Shown here: in pieces, positions 47,528-56,547 of the stretch
Position numbering within the stretch: position 1 is the stretch's first letter
Layout of the letters: the number at the start of each line of letters is the position of its first letter
From: Spirochaetae bacterium HGW-Spirochaetae-1
GTDB taxonomy: Bacteria; Spirochaetota; UBA4802; UBA5550
Length of the DNA: 64,000 bases
Reading direction: 5' to 3'
Assembly (NCBI GenBank): GCA_002839375.1
Contig: PGXY01000002.1
Span: forward strand, 409,037-473,036
Position numbers and translations under genes: made by a program
The notes under the pieces: model-generated
Told to the model about the DNA's origin: nothing
The model's input: the letters and a program-made list of their open reading frames with translations, nothing else
Database searches by the model: none

Positions 47528-48891
47528 CAACAGCAACCAAGACCCCGATGTGCTGCGGACAGGCTGCGAAGGGTGAAAAGAAGAGCGACGTATTTGTGTT
47601 CCGTTGCCAAAAATGCGGCAAATCCGCCCAGGGCAAGACCCCGGCAGAGGCGGCGGCAGCGTGGGAGAGTACACAGGGCGGCAGACAGCCGCAGGCGGCA
47701 CAAACACCCGACGTAATCGTCCCAGCGATCCCCCAGGGGCCGCAGCAACTACAGGCATGGGCATCTGCCCATATGGGCGAGCTCGTCAAAGCATCGGCAG
47801 CCTTCATCGAAAAACCCGCAACGGAGCGGATGATTGCAAAAAATATAAACTATGCCGCCCGGACGCTCCCGGCCAAAGTGTGGGAATCTGAAGAGGGCCG
47901 GAACTCTGCCATTGAAGCCCTGAAAGAATCATTCTACTATGGGGCCACGATGCCGGACATGGGAAGTCTTATTACCTTCGGGGCCGCCGACGTGGAATTC
48001 GTTCCGGCAATCGAGGCTTTCGATTTTGCTCTCACCACCGGAAAAAATGCACCATTTGAATGGATCGCCATTGAACCGGTACACAAAAACGACAAGCGAC
48101 AAGTTTTTAGAAAAGATGGTAATTTCCACGCTGACTTCGAATATATACCGAACGACAGGGGCCCGGTTGAGGCAATTGTCGTTTATGGGTACGAGCAAAA
48201 ACGCAAACGTATTGTAGGGGAACTGTACGAGAAGGCCCGCCTCTTGGAAAAGGCAGAGGCTCACAGCTCATCGTATCGGTATTATCTGCAAGATATGGCG
48301 TTGGTTAACTACGCCAGAAGCGAGGGAACCATTAAGGCTGAAAACGGGCGGGAGTATGCCGAGAAGACAACTCAAAAAGAGGACAATAAATATTTTCAAC
48401 AGGATGTCGACGCGTTCAGGGAATCCGAAAAAGCCGGAACACTGAAAAGCGACTCACAAGGGGAATATTGCGTCAGAGAGGTGCCTAAAAAAGGTGGAGG
48501 CACGTGGCCCAAAAAAGTCTATCGGAAAGAAGTTGATAATCCAGGTGTTGAAATCAAACGGCTTTATCTCGATGAAATGCACAATCCTTACGAGGGAGGC
48601 GACCAGGTAGAGATGTTGAGGAAAGCTGCTGGAAAAACCTTCTTTCGCCCCTGGATGAAACAGCGGAACAGTATGGAAATGGCCGGCGAGTGGACCGAGG
48701 AAGAACTCGCAGACGACTCCACCGACACGGTGATCGACCAGGCAATAGGACGCGCAAAGGAGCAGGTGCGGCCCGATAGTGCGCGGGAACCGGCCCTAAA
48801 ACAACAGGAAGGTATCAAGGACGCGGAATTCGAGGTCGAGGAACCAGAGGCTCCACAGCCGCCATCGCCCGGAAAATTTGACGGGAGGTGA
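47524..48891 (+). CDS. RecT-like single-strand annealing protein with zinc ribbon
   Basis: A 455-residue protein. The N-terminus has MCCGQAAKGEKKSDVFVFRC QKCGKSAQG, a zinc ribbon. The middle (ERMIAKNINYAARTLPAKVW, ALKESFYYGATMPDMGSLIT, PVHKNDKRQVFRKDGN) has the order expected of RecT-type annealases, and the YqaJ exonuclease upstream supports this. The C-terminus is acidic and Pro-rich. Annealase identity is probable, not certain. Confidence 0.55.
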   Translation: MTTATKTPMCCGQAAKGEKKSDVFVFRCQKCGKSAQGKTPAEAAAAWESTQGGRQPQAAQTPDVIVPAIPQGPQQLQAWASAHMGELVKASAAFIEKPATERMIAKNINYAARTLPAKVWESEEGRNSAIEALKESFYYGATMPDMGSLITFGAADVEFVPAIEAFDFALTTGKNAPFEWIAIEPVHKNDKRQVFRKDGNFHADFEYIPNDRGPVEAIVVYGYEQKRKRIVGELYEKARLLEKAEAHSSSYRYYLQDMALVNYARSEGTIKAENGREYAEKTTQKEDNKYFQQDVDAFRESEKAGTLKSDSQGEYCVREVPKKGGGTWPKKVYRKEVDNPGVEIKRLYLDEMHNPYEGGDQVEMLRKAAGKTFFRPWMKQRNSMEMAGEWTEEELADDSTDTVIDQAIGRAKEQVRPDSAREPALKQQEGIKDAEFEVEEPEAPQPPSPGKFDGR

Positions 48892-48894
48892 TAC

Positions 48895-48978
48895 ATGCAA
48901 GCCCTGAGAAGTCGGGGCTTCTTTATTGCCAGCCTGCGGATTTCGCGTCCGCAGGTCACTCAAATTGTGAGAAAATAG
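48895..48978 (+). CDS. Possible 27-residue peptide
   Basis: ATG with GGGAGG upstream opens a 27-codon frame (MQALRSRGFFIASLRISRPQ ...). It overlaps two hairpins, so it may be fortuitous. Listed because the ribosome site is good. Confidence 0.25.
   Translation: MQALRSRGFFIASLRISRPQVTQIVRK
48899..48927 (+). terminator. Terminator of the early operon
   Basis: AAGCCC (48899-48904), loop, GGGCTT (48915-48920), then CTTTATT. It closes the RecT transcript. Confidence 0.55.
48933..48955. repeat. Eight-bp stem-loop resembling a tRNA-Arg anticodon arm
   Basis: CCTGCGGA, loop TTTCGCG, TCCGCAGG. TCCGCAGGTC at its right side is identical to a part of the attR core 190 bases away. Confidence 0.6.
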
Positions 48979-49298
48979 CGATTCAAGACTGTAAGAAGAA
49001 CTGTGAGAACAAATACAAAACAATGAAAGACAATGGTTTTGAATATTGACAATAATAAAATCTTTCTTCTTTATTATTAAACAACCATGACGCATAAAAA
49101 CGGCTTAATGAGAGAAAATCAAAAAAAAGTCCAACTTCGAATCCGCAGGTCGGGGGTTCGAATCCCTCCGGGCGCGAAAGTCGGGACATGTCCGAAGTGG
49201 AGACCCCTCAGGGGTAGGAACAAAAGGCAGGTCCTTATATTCTAAAACGTCATAGACGTGGTGAAACGGGGGTATCCAACTGTGTTGTACCCCCTTTT
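48979..49298. other. Prophage-chromosome junction, no gene
   Basis: About 320 bases: AT-rich phage end, the tRNA-Arg 3' half, 90 bases of presumed host sequence and a terminator. Frames crossing it (for example minus-strand 48983-49189) are tRNA shadows. Confidence 0.6.
49135..49176 (+). other. attR: 3' half of tRNA-Arg (UCG)
   Basis: CTTCGAATCCGCAGGTC, T-arm GGGGG TTCGAAT CCCTC, acceptor strand CGGGCGC. Identity with a tRNA begins at the anticodon loop (CTTCGAA, anticodon UCG) and no 5' half precedes it. This is the usual scar when a phage integrates in a tRNA gene; the complete tRNA should be at attL, left of this window. Confidence 0.65.
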
Positions 49299-49300
49299 TT
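49268..49300 (+). terminator. Strong rho-independent terminator
   Basis: GGGGGTA, CAAC/GTTG inner stem, TACCCCC, then six T. It ends the former tRNA transcript and lies at the 3' end of the convergent desaturase gene. Confidence 0.8.
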
Positions 49301-50285
49301 ATTGTTTCAAAACAGAATAATTAACCATTTCTCCGGTTTTTTCATCCCATAAATAAAGAAAAAGAGATCTGAAGCCTGCGAACAGAGTGACTGGAATGAT
49401 TTTCTGCAGCTCCGGTATGTCATTATAACACTGTCTCAGCCTGTAATTAGGTATTCTCGGTTTCAGGTGATGTATGTGGTGATATCCGATGCTGCCGGAG
49501 AACCACCGAAGAACAGCCGGCAGCCTGTAAAATGAACTTCCTTTCATGGCCGCTTTAACAGGATCCCAGTCACCGGAGTGAGACCAGTATACTTTTTTAA
49601 ATTGATGCTGAATAAAGAAGAGCCACATTCCGAAAATGCTTGCCAGGGTAATAACGGGCAGGAATACCTTTATGTACGCGGTAACACCCACGGTAAAATA
49701 GGCTGCCGTTATAATCAGGGCTATCATTGCATTCGTGAAGATTATACTCATGAGATCTTTTTTCCTCATTCCTTTATGAGGAAGTCTGTATATGATCAGG
49801 AAGAGAAACACCGGTGCTATCCCGAAGAGGAAAATCGGATTCCTGAAAATCCTGTATTGAATCTTGACCCACGTTGAAGCTTTACGGTATTCATCTACAG
49901 TCATTGTCCATATGTCCCCGGTTCCCCTTTTGTCAAGATTGGAAACGGAGGCGTGATGGATGCCGTGGGACCTCTGCCAGTCGTAGAACGGAGTGAAGGT
50001 GATTATACCGCAGATTGTCCCTGTAATGGAGCAGGCGCGTGAACTCTTATAATAAGAGTTATGGCTGCAGTCGTGGAGGAATATGAATATCCGTACTTGA
50101 AATCCTGCGGCCGGCAGTGAAAGCAGCAGTAGTGTCCAATAGGGATAGTCCATTATGACCAGGGCAAACATTGCAGCAATGATGGCAAAATATAAGGTGA
50201 AAGTAACTAATAACTGGAGATTGGATTTTTTGTTATCGGCCCCTTCATAATGTTTTATCAAAGAGAGCCATTCGCGCTCTTCCAT
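49299..50285 (-). CDS. Membrane fatty acid desaturase
   Basis: A 328-residue integral membrane di-iron desaturase. Histidine boxes are HDCSHNSYY, HGIHHASVSN and HHIHHLKP. At least four hydrophobic helices surround them (for example LVTFTLYFAIIAAMFALVIM, IALIITAAYFTVGVTAYIKV). The ATG at 50285 has GAGG upstream; an ATG at 50300 lacks a site. Likely introduces a double bond in a lipid acyl chain using electrons from a host donor. First chromosomal gene after the prophage. Confidence 0.85.
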   Translation of the reverse strand: MEEREWLSLIKHYEGADNKKSNLQLLVTFTLYFAIIAAMFALVIMDYPYWTLLLLSLPAAGFQVRIFIFLHDCSHNSYYKSSRACSITGTICGIITFTPFYDWQRSHGIHHASVSNLDKRGTGDIWTMTVDEYRKASTWVKIQYRIFRNPIFLFGIAPVFLFLIIYRLPHKGMRKKDLMSIIFTNAMIALIITAAYFTVGVTAYIKVFLPVITLASIFGMWLFFIQHQFKKVYWSHSGDWDPVKAAMKGSSFYRLPAVLRWFSGSIGYHHIHHLKPRIPNYRLRQCYNDIPELQKIIPVTLFAGFRSLFLYLWDEKTGEMVNYSVLKQ

Positions 50286-50300
50286 GCATGCCATCCTCAT

Positions 50301-50577
50301 TGTTTTTATATATAAATAAAGATATCACATGATAAAGTCGAAAACATTCCTACTATCGTTTTTCCATGAAATTTTATAAAAAAAGTAATAAAAATAATCA
50401 CACCAATTGTCCAATTTTAAAAGAAATTTAAAGACGAAAAGAATGAAAATTGAGAATGGATAATTTAAATTCAAAAAATTGACAAAATCTATATTGTGTA
50501 TTATAATTGATATATAAAAAAGAAATTCCGTATATACAGAATTTCATCGTGATCTTGAGTATTAAAAGGAGGTTGCA
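50301..50577. other. AT-rich intergenic region with two divergent promoters
   Basis: No gene. Holds the strong rightward promoter at 50479 and presumably the desaturase promoter. Confidence 0.5.
50479..50507 (+). promoter_or_regulatory. Perfect sigma-70 consensus promoter
   Basis: TTGACA (50479-50484), 17-base spacer, TATAAT (50502-50507), about 70 bases before the start codon. Both boxes match the consensus exactly, which is rare and implies high expression. Confidence 0.85.
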
Positions 50578-51171
50578 ATGGCGGTTTTCAAGGTTTTTCA
50601 ACCGGGAATCAATGTAAATGGTGCTTCGATCATGTCTGTAATCAAAGGCATGGGAGCCTTTGCGAAATCCGCTCAGGATATTCTCAAGGATGCGGGATTA
50701 TCGGTTGTAAAAGATGATCCCGATTCCTGGTATCCCCAGCAAAGCTGGCTCGATGCGTTCAAGGTCCTTTCAGAGAAGACAGGGCAGAAAACGTTATATG
50801 CGATTGGTCTTAAAATTCCCGAATCGGCGCAATTTCCTCCCCAGATAGATTCCGTTGAAAAAGCCCTTGATTCAATTGACATTGCCTATCACATGAATCA
50901 TAAAAATGCCGCGGGCCAGGTCATGTTCGATCCCCAGACGGGGAAACTTATAGAAGGCATTGGCCATTACCGTTTTCAGCCCGGCAGCGAACCGGGGAAG
51001 GGGATTATGATATGCGAAAATCCCTATCCCGATGAATTTGACCGGGGCATTATTTTCGCCATGGCAAAAAGGTTCGCACCGGGCGGTTTCGTTAAGGTGG
51101 ATTATGACGAATCTAAACCCACCAGGACAAAAGGATCGAATTCGACCGTTTTTATCGTTACCTGGAAATAG
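50578..51171 (+). CDS. Conserved unknown, possible sensor (V4R/HNOB-like)
   Basis: A 197-residue cytosolic protein with AAAGGAGG upstream. Mixed alpha/beta sequence: INVNGASIMSVIKGMGAFAK, DSIDIAYHMNHKNAAGQVMF, GHYRFQPGSEPGKGIMICEN PYPDEFDRG. The pattern (Asn-His rich middle, CENPYP) recalls small ligand-binding V4R/heme-NO-type domains, but no cofactor ligand is proven. It stands alone behind a perfect promoter, so it is probably abundant. Confidence 0.45.
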   Translation: MAVFKVFQPGINVNGASIMSVIKGMGAFAKSAQDILKDAGLSVVKDDPDSWYPQQSWLDAFKVLSEKTGQKTLYAIGLKIPESAQFPPQIDSVEKALDSIDIAYHMNHKNAAGQVMFDPQTGKLIEGIGHYRFQPGSEPGKGIMICENPYPDEFDRGIIFAMAKRFAPGGFVKVDYDESKPTRTKGSNSTVFIVTWK

Positions 51172-51321
51172 TCATGTGTATCCGGTGATATTTTTTTCCA
51201 GAATGACCGTTGTATTATATTTATTCTTGATTTAATTCCTCATTTTTTTATACATGTCCAGTCCATCCAGTTGCATGGGCCCAGTCAAAATCTGTAGAGC
51301 CGCACAGGTAATGGCGGTTTT

Positions 51322-51355
51322 CCGTGAGGAAGGCAGAGATGTTCCTGTCACACGG
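51322..51355 (+). promoter_or_regulatory. Leader hairpin before speA
   Basis: CCGTG-AGGAA (51322-51331) pairs with TTCCT (51342-51346) and CACGG (51351-51355) across a GTCA bulge, seven bases before the ribosome site. It could modulate speA translation. Confidence 0.35.
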
Positions 51356-51377
51356 CAATATCCCGGGAGGTGCAATT

Positions 51378-53300
51378 ATGATTAAAAAGGAATTTCTCGA
51401 CCGCTGGACCATCCAGGATTCCGCTGACCTGTACGGTATTAAAAACTGGGGAGCGGGATACTTTGATATATCCGACACCGGGAATGTGGTCGTCACTCCC
51501 TTCAAAGATAAGCATATCTCAGTGAGCCTGAAGAATGTAATCCAGGGGATTCTGGATCGTGGGCTTGATATGCCTGTCCTGCTGCGAATTGAAAATCTTC
51601 TCGATGCCCAGATATGCAATCTCCATGCAAGCTTCAATCAGGCCATAGCGACTTTTGGATACAAGGGGAAATATCGCGGCGTGTATCCAATCAAGGTTAA
51701 CCAGCAGGCCCAGGTCCTGGAGGCCATTACGCGTTTCGGTTCCAAGTACCATCACGGTCTTGAGGCGGGCAGTAAGGCTGAACTCATTGCCGCTATCTCC
51801 ATGATACAGGATTCCGAATCGGTTATCATCTGTAATGGCTACAAAGATGAGGAGTTCATCGATCTGGGACTCTGGGCGACAAAAATGGGGATAAGGACAT
51901 TTTTCGTGCTGGAGATGCCCAGTGAGCTTCCCCTGATTTTGGAGCGATCCGAGGCCCTGGGGGTCAGTCCGCTCGTGGGCGTGCGGCTGAAACTGTCATC
52001 GAAGGCCGGCGGGCACTGGAGTGATTCGGGAGGAGACAGGAGTATTTTCGGTCTTAATACGACCCAGCTTATCGATGTGGTGGACAAGCTCAAAGAAAAG
52101 AACATGCTGGGATGTCTCCAGCTTCTTCATTATCACCTGGGGTCACAGATCCCCAATATCCGCGATATCCGTTCCGCCGTTGTTGAGGCCTGCAGGATAT
52201 ATGTGGGCCTTGTCGATGAAGGGGCGCCCATGGGATACCTGGACCTGGGTGGCGGCCTTGCCGTGGATTATGACGGGTCGAAGACCAATTACAAGAACAG
52301 TATGAATTACTCTCTCGATGAATACTGCGCCGACGTTATCGAAGTTATCATGACAACCCTGGACGAGGATGATAGGGTTGTTCCTCATCCCACCATCATA
52401 ACCGAGTCGGGCCGGGCAACCGTGGCATACTACTCGGTGCTGCTTTTCAATGTTCTTGATGAGACCCGGTTTGAGGCGCTGCCTCTTCCCGCGGATATAA
52501 AAGAAGACTCCCACGAACTTATCAGCAACCTGTTATATTCGCTCAAAACCGTATCGACTAAAAATATCCAGGAGTGTTTCAATGACGCGCTCTACTACCG
52601 TGATGAAATACGGCAGGTTTTCAAGCACGGCGGTATCAGCCTTCGTGAACGGTCCTTTGCCGAAAATATTTTTTGGAACATCATTAATGCCATTGCAAAG
52701 GAAAAAGAAAAAGTAAAACAGGTGCCCGTGGCCCTGGAAGGGATCGACGGCGCCATTGCCGATATATACTACTGCAATTTCAGCGTCTTCCAGTCTCTCC
52801 CCGATTCCTGGGCCATCGGACACATTTTTCCCATCATGCCGGTGCACCGCCTCAGCGAAGCCCCGGGACGAAATACAATATTGGCCGACATTACCTGCGA
52901 TTGCGACGGGAAAATAGACCGCTTCATCAGCATGAACGAAATGAATGACACGCTGCCTCTCCATGAGCTGAAAAACAACGAGGAATACTACCTGGGAGTT
53001 TTTCTCGTGGGTGCTTACCAGGAGACCCTTGGCGACCTGCACAACCTTCTCGGCGACACCAACGTGGTGAGTATCCGTATAAATGAGAACGGTGAGTATG
53101 ATTTTGTCAGCGAGATGGAGGGAGACTCCGTGGCCGATGTTCTTTCCTACGTGGAGTACAATCCTAAAATACTTATTGAACAGTTCAGGGAGAAGGCTGA
53201 GAAAGCGGTACGTGAAGGGAAAATTGACGTATCGGAGCGAAGAAAAATAATGAAGGCCTATGAGTCAGGTCTGAGCGGATATACCTACTTTGAAAGATAA
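51378..53300 (+). CDS. speA: Biosynthetic arginine decarboxylase
   Basis: A 640-residue PLP enzyme that converts arginine to agmatine, the entry step of the polyamine operon. The start at 51378 has GGGAGG upstream. The PLP lysine lies in GVYPIKVNQQ (about residue 106); HHGLEAGSKAELIAAISM, LGGGLAVDYDGS and PTIITESGRATVAYYSVL are typical of the SpeA/fold-III family. Length matches E. coli SpeA. A leader hairpin precedes it. Followed after 30 bases by the carboxynorspermidine dehydrogenase gene. Confidence 0.9.
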   Translation: MIKKEFLDRWTIQDSADLYGIKNWGAGYFDISDTGNVVVTPFKDKHISVSLKNVIQGILDRGLDMPVLLRIENLLDAQICNLHASFNQAIATFGYKGKYRGVYPIKVNQQAQVLEAITRFGSKYHHGLEAGSKAELIAAISMIQDSESVIICNGYKDEEFIDLGLWATKMGIRTFFVLEMPSELPLILERSEALGVSPLVGVRLKLSSKAGGHWSDSGGDRSIFGLNTTQLIDVVDKLKEKNMLGCLQLLHYHLGSQIPNIRDIRSAVVEACRIYVGLVDEGAPMGYLDLGGGLAVDYDGSKTNYKNSMNYSLDEYCADVIEVIMTTLDEDDRVVPHPTIITESGRATVAYYSVLLFNVLDETRFEALPLPADIKEDSHELISNLLYSLKTVSTKNIQECFNDALYYRDEIRQVFKHGGISLRERSFAENIFWNIINAIAKEKEKVKQVPVALEGIDGAIADIYYCNFSVFQSLPDSWAIGHIFPIMPVHRLSEAPGRNTILADITCDCDGKIDRFISMNEMNDTLPLHELKNNEEYYLGVFLVGAYQETLGDLHNLLGDTNVVSIRINENGEYDFVSEMEGDSVADVLSYVEYNPKILIEQFREKAEKAVREGKIDVSERRKIMKAYESGLSGYTYFER

Positions 53301-53330
53301 TCAGGGACTTTAAAAACAAGGAGGCAAGAT

Positions 53331-54509
53331 ATGTCCAGAGTTATGATCATAGGTGCCGGTGGAGTGGGACAGGTCGTGGCGTACAAATGTGCCCAGGTTC
53401 CAGAAGTATTCACGGATATTATGCTGGCCAGCAGGACAAAGTCGAAATGCGACCGCATCGCGCAGCAGCTGCCGAGACCAATTGAAACGGCCGGGGTTGA
53501 TGCCGACAACGTGCCTGAGCTGGTGAAACTCATTAAAAAGTTCAAACCCGATATGATCATAAATGTGGCGCTTCCATACCAGGATCTTCACATCATGGAC
53601 GCGTGCCTGGAAACCGGTGTAGATTATCTCGATACGGCCAATTATGAACCTGTCGATGAGGCCCGATTCTGCTACCAGTGGCAGTGGGACTACCAGGAGA
53701 GGTTTAAAGAGAGGGGGATAATGGCTCTCCTGGGAAGCGGTTTTGATCCCGGCGTCACCAATGTCTTTACTGCCTGGGCGAAGAAGCATCATTTCGATGA
53801 AATGCGCGAACTCGATATTATCGACTGCAATGCCGGAGACCACGGCCAGCCCTTCGCCACTAATTTCAATCCTGAAATCAATATCCGCGAGGTGACCGCC
53901 AGGGGAAGATTCTATGAAAAAGGTAAATGGGTTGAAACCGATCCCCTGTCAGTTTCCAGAATGTACGATTTTCCCGAGGGAATTGGTGACAAAAAGATAT
54001 ATCTTCTGTATCATGAAGAACTGGAATCCCTGGTGAAACATTTTCCCGAGATACAGAAAGCACGGTTCTGGATGACCTTCTCCGACAATTACCTGAAACA
54101 CCTGGAGGTTCTTCAGAACGTGGGTATGACAGGTATCGAACCGGTGAAGTACCAGGGAGTTGATATTGTGCCGCTGCAGTTCCTGAAAGCCCTTCTGCCT
54201 GATCCGGCATCGCTGGGACCTTTGACAAAGGGGAAAACCTGTATAGGCAATCACATAACGGGAACAAAGGGTGGGAAGCAAAGGGAGTATTATATTTATA
54301 ATATATCCGATCATGAAGAGTGCTACCGCGAGGTTAAATCCCAGGCCATCTCTTACACCACGGGTGTACCGGCCATGATAGGTGCCATGATGATGCTCAC
54401 GGGAAAATGGCGTGGCAAGGGGGTTTTTAACATGGAGCAGTTCGATCCTGACCCATTCATGGAAAAACTGAATGTACATGGACTGCCATGGAAAGAGATT
54501 TTTCTGTAA
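53331..54509 (+). CDS. Carboxynorspermidine / carboxyspermidine dehydrogenase
   Basis: A 392-residue saccharopine-dehydrogenase-like enzyme. The Rossmann motif is MIIGAGGVGQVVAYKCAQ; GSGFDPGVTNVFTAWAKKH and GHITGTKG-like NHITGTKGGKQREYYIYNIS are typical of CASDH. It condenses putrescine (or diaminopropane) with aspartate semialdehyde using NADPH. It overlaps nspC by 22 bases. With SpeA and SpeB in the operon the substrate is most likely putrescine, giving spermidine. Confidence 0.85.
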   Translation: MSRVMIIGAGGVGQVVAYKCAQVPEVFTDIMLASRTKSKCDRIAQQLPRPIETAGVDADNVPELVKLIKKFKPDMIINVALPYQDLHIMDACLETGVDYLDTANYEPVDEARFCYQWQWDYQERFKERGIMALLGSGFDPGVTNVFTAWAKKHHFDEMRELDIIDCNAGDHGQPFATNFNPEINIREVTARGRFYEKGKWVETDPLSVSRMYDFPEGIGDKKIYLLYHEELESLVKHFPEIQKARFWMTFSDNYLKHLEVLQNVGMTGIEPVKYQGVDIVPLQFLKALLPDPASLGPLTKGKTCIGNHITGTKGGKQREYYIYNISDHEECYREVKSQAISYTTGVPAMIGAMMMLTGKWRGKGVFNMEQFDPDPFMEKLNVHGLPWKEIFL

Positions 54510-55645
54510 AGCTCGAAATGGGGCTGGTCCCCACGCCCTGCTTCATAGTGTCCAGGGAGGCGCTGGAGGAGAATCTGAAAATCATTAACGGAGTGCAGAA
54601 GGCGACGGGCTGTAAAATTCTTCTGGCACTGAAGGGTTTTTCCATGTTCAGCGTTTTTCCCCTGGTTGCAGCGTATCTTCACGGCGTATGCGCCAGCTCA
54701 CCTCATGAGGCCCGCCTGGGCCGGGAGGAATTCCGCCGAGAGGTTCATTCCTTTGCCGCGGCCTACAGTGAAAGTGACTTCCATGAATTTCTGGAACTTT
54801 CGGATCACATCGTTTTCAATTCATTTTCCCAGTACCATCACTTTAAACCGCTCATGATGGACAACCTGGACAGAGTTTCTTTCGGTCTCCGGGTAAACCC
54901 TGAGCACTCCGAAGCCCCGGTACCTCTCTATGATCCCTGCGCTCCGCGATCACGCCTGGGTGTCCGCCGCTCCGCTTTTAAGAGCGAAGACCTGGAAGGA
55001 ATTTCAGGGCTCCATTTTCATACCCTGTGTGAGCAGAATGCCGATGCACTTGAACGGACCGTGAAGGCCTTCGAGGATAAATTTGGCGACCTGATACTAT
55101 CCATGAAATGGGTCAATTTCGGCGGGGGGCACCACATTACCAGGGAGGATTATGACATAGATCTTCTCTGCCGTATAATACATGATTTCAAGCAGAAATA
55201 TAATGTGGATGTATACCTGGAGCCGGGCGAGGCCGTAGCGCTCAACACGGGCGTCCTGGTGGCATCTGTACTGGATATAATCAATAATGACATGGACATA
55301 GCCATTCTGGATACATCGGCGGCGGCCCATATGCCCGACGTGCTGGAAATGCCCTACAGGCCCTCTATTTCAGGAGCGGGAAAGCCCGGTGATTTTCCTT
55401 ATACCTATCGATTGGGAGGAATATCCTGCCTGGCCGGCGATATCATCGGTGATTACTCATTCCCGGAGCCGCTGAAGCCCGGCGATAAAATTGTATTTCT
55501 TGACATGGCCCATTATACCATGGTAAAGACCAATACCTTTAACGGGATACAACTGCCTTCCATTGCCATTTTCAGTGAAGCCGACAATGAACTGACTATT
55601 GTTAAACGATTCGGCTACGGGGATTTCAGGAGCAGACTTTCATGA
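54488..55645 (+). CDS. nspC: Carboxynorspermidine / carboxyspermidine decarboxylase
   Basis: A 385-residue fold-III PLP decarboxylase. The PLP lysine is Lys49 in LLALKGF. Substrate-side motifs include HTLCEQNADALERTVKAFED, GGGHHITREDYD, EPGEAVALNTGVL and CLAGDIIGDYSF. It produces spermidine or norspermidine and CO2. Overlaps CASDH at the start and speB at the end (ATGA), so translation is coupled. Confidence 0.88.
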   Translation: MERDFSVKLEMGLVPTPCFIVSREALEENLKIINGVQKATGCKILLALKGFSMFSVFPLVAAYLHGVCASSPHEARLGREEFRREVHSFAAAYSESDFHEFLELSDHIVFNSFSQYHHFKPLMMDNLDRVSFGLRVNPEHSEAPVPLYDPCAPRSRLGVRRSAFKSEDLEGISGLHFHTLCEQNADALERTVKAFEDKFGDLILSMKWVNFGGGHHITREDYDIDLLCRIIHDFKQKYNVDVYLEPGEAVALNTGVLVASVLDIINNDMDIAILDTSAAAHMPDVLEMPYRPSISGAGKPGDFPYTYRLGGISCLAGDIIGDYSFPEPLKPGDKIVFLDMAHYTMVKTNTFNGIQLPSIAIFSEADNELTIVKRFGYGDFRSRLS

Positions 55646-56532
55646 AAATTTTAGAATATATTAACAGTAAAAAAAGTCATCAGGGATTCCTTCAATCGGA
55701 ACTGGGCTTTCAGAAAGCCGAAAAATCGCTTTTTCATGTAATACCGGCTCCCCTGGAGAGGACTGTTTCCTATGGAGGGGGAACAGCGGCCGGACCTGCA
55801 GCTATATTGCGTGCGTCACAGCAGTTGGAGCTCTATGACGGTTTCAGCGTGCCCGGGGAAAAAGGAATATATACGACTCCGCAAATATCATGCCATGGCA
55901 AAGTGAGAGTGGTACTGGACCGAATTAAAAATGCCGTTTCAGCGTCTCTATCCATGGGCAGTATCCCCGTTTTGCTGGGCGGGGAACATACCGTGACACT
56001 GGGAGGGGTGGAGGCTTTGAAGGAACACGCCGGGTCCGTGGGAGTTGTTCAGTTTGATGCCCATGCCGATCTGCGGGAGAGCTATGAAGGAGATCCTTTC
56101 AGTCATGCCTGTGTCATGAAAAGAGTGCTGGATTTGGGAGTCCCCTTTTATCAGATCGGCGTGCGCAGTCTTTCACCCGGCGAGGTGGTCCTGAGGAAAG
56201 AAAAGGGAATATCTCATTGTGACGCCGCTGAACTGACAGCTTCAGGGAACGGGGCAATCGTCCTTCCTCCCGACTTGCCGGAAAAGTTATATCTCACCTT
56301 TGACATTGACGCTCTTACTCCCGCCATAATGCCTTCAACGGGAACACCGGAACCGGGAGGGCTGGAGTGGTACCAGACCATGGATATTCTTGCCCGTATT
56401 ATAAGTGACCGCCGCGTCATGGCCTTCGATGTAGTTGAACTGGCGCCGCACAGGGGACTCCACGCCCCGGATTTTACCGCTGCCAGGCTCATCTATAATA
56501 TAATGGGCATGATAGCTCGCCGGGATTATTGA
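55642..56532 (+). CDS. speB: Agmatinase (ureohydrolase family)
   Basis: A 296-residue binuclear manganese enzyme that converts agmatine to putrescine and urea. Metal motifs are GGEHTVTLG, FDAHADLRESY and FDIDALTPAIMPSTGTPEPG. The length is standard. Last gene of the speA-CASDH-nspC-speB operon, supplying putrescine for the upstream enzymes. Confidence 0.88.
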   Translation: MKILEYINSKKSHQGFLQSELGFQKAEKSLFHVIPAPLERTVSYGGGTAAGPAAILRASQQLELYDGFSVPGEKGIYTTPQISCHGKVRVVLDRIKNAVSASLSMGSIPVLLGGEHTVTLGGVEALKEHAGSVGVVQFDAHADLRESYEGDPFSHACVMKRVLDLGVPFYQIGVRSLSPGEVVLRKEKGISHCDAAELTASGNGAIVLPPDLPEKLYLTFDIDALTPAIMPSTGTPEPGGLEWYQTMDILARIISDRRVMAFDVVELAPHRGLHAPDFTAARLIYNIMGMIARRDY

Positions 56533-56547
56533 ATAAAGTATTCTCCC

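Noticed and set aside
1..49176. Mu-like transposing phage
   Set aside because: The tail is Mu-like, but no transposase (MuA/MuB) or Mu ends are visible and the right end lies in a tRNA gene, so site-specific integration is favoured.
48983..49189. Minus-strand 68-codon frame beginning MSRLSRPEGFEPPTCGFE
   Set aside because: A well-known false gene made by the antisense of tRNA 3' ends; it coincides with the attR fragment.
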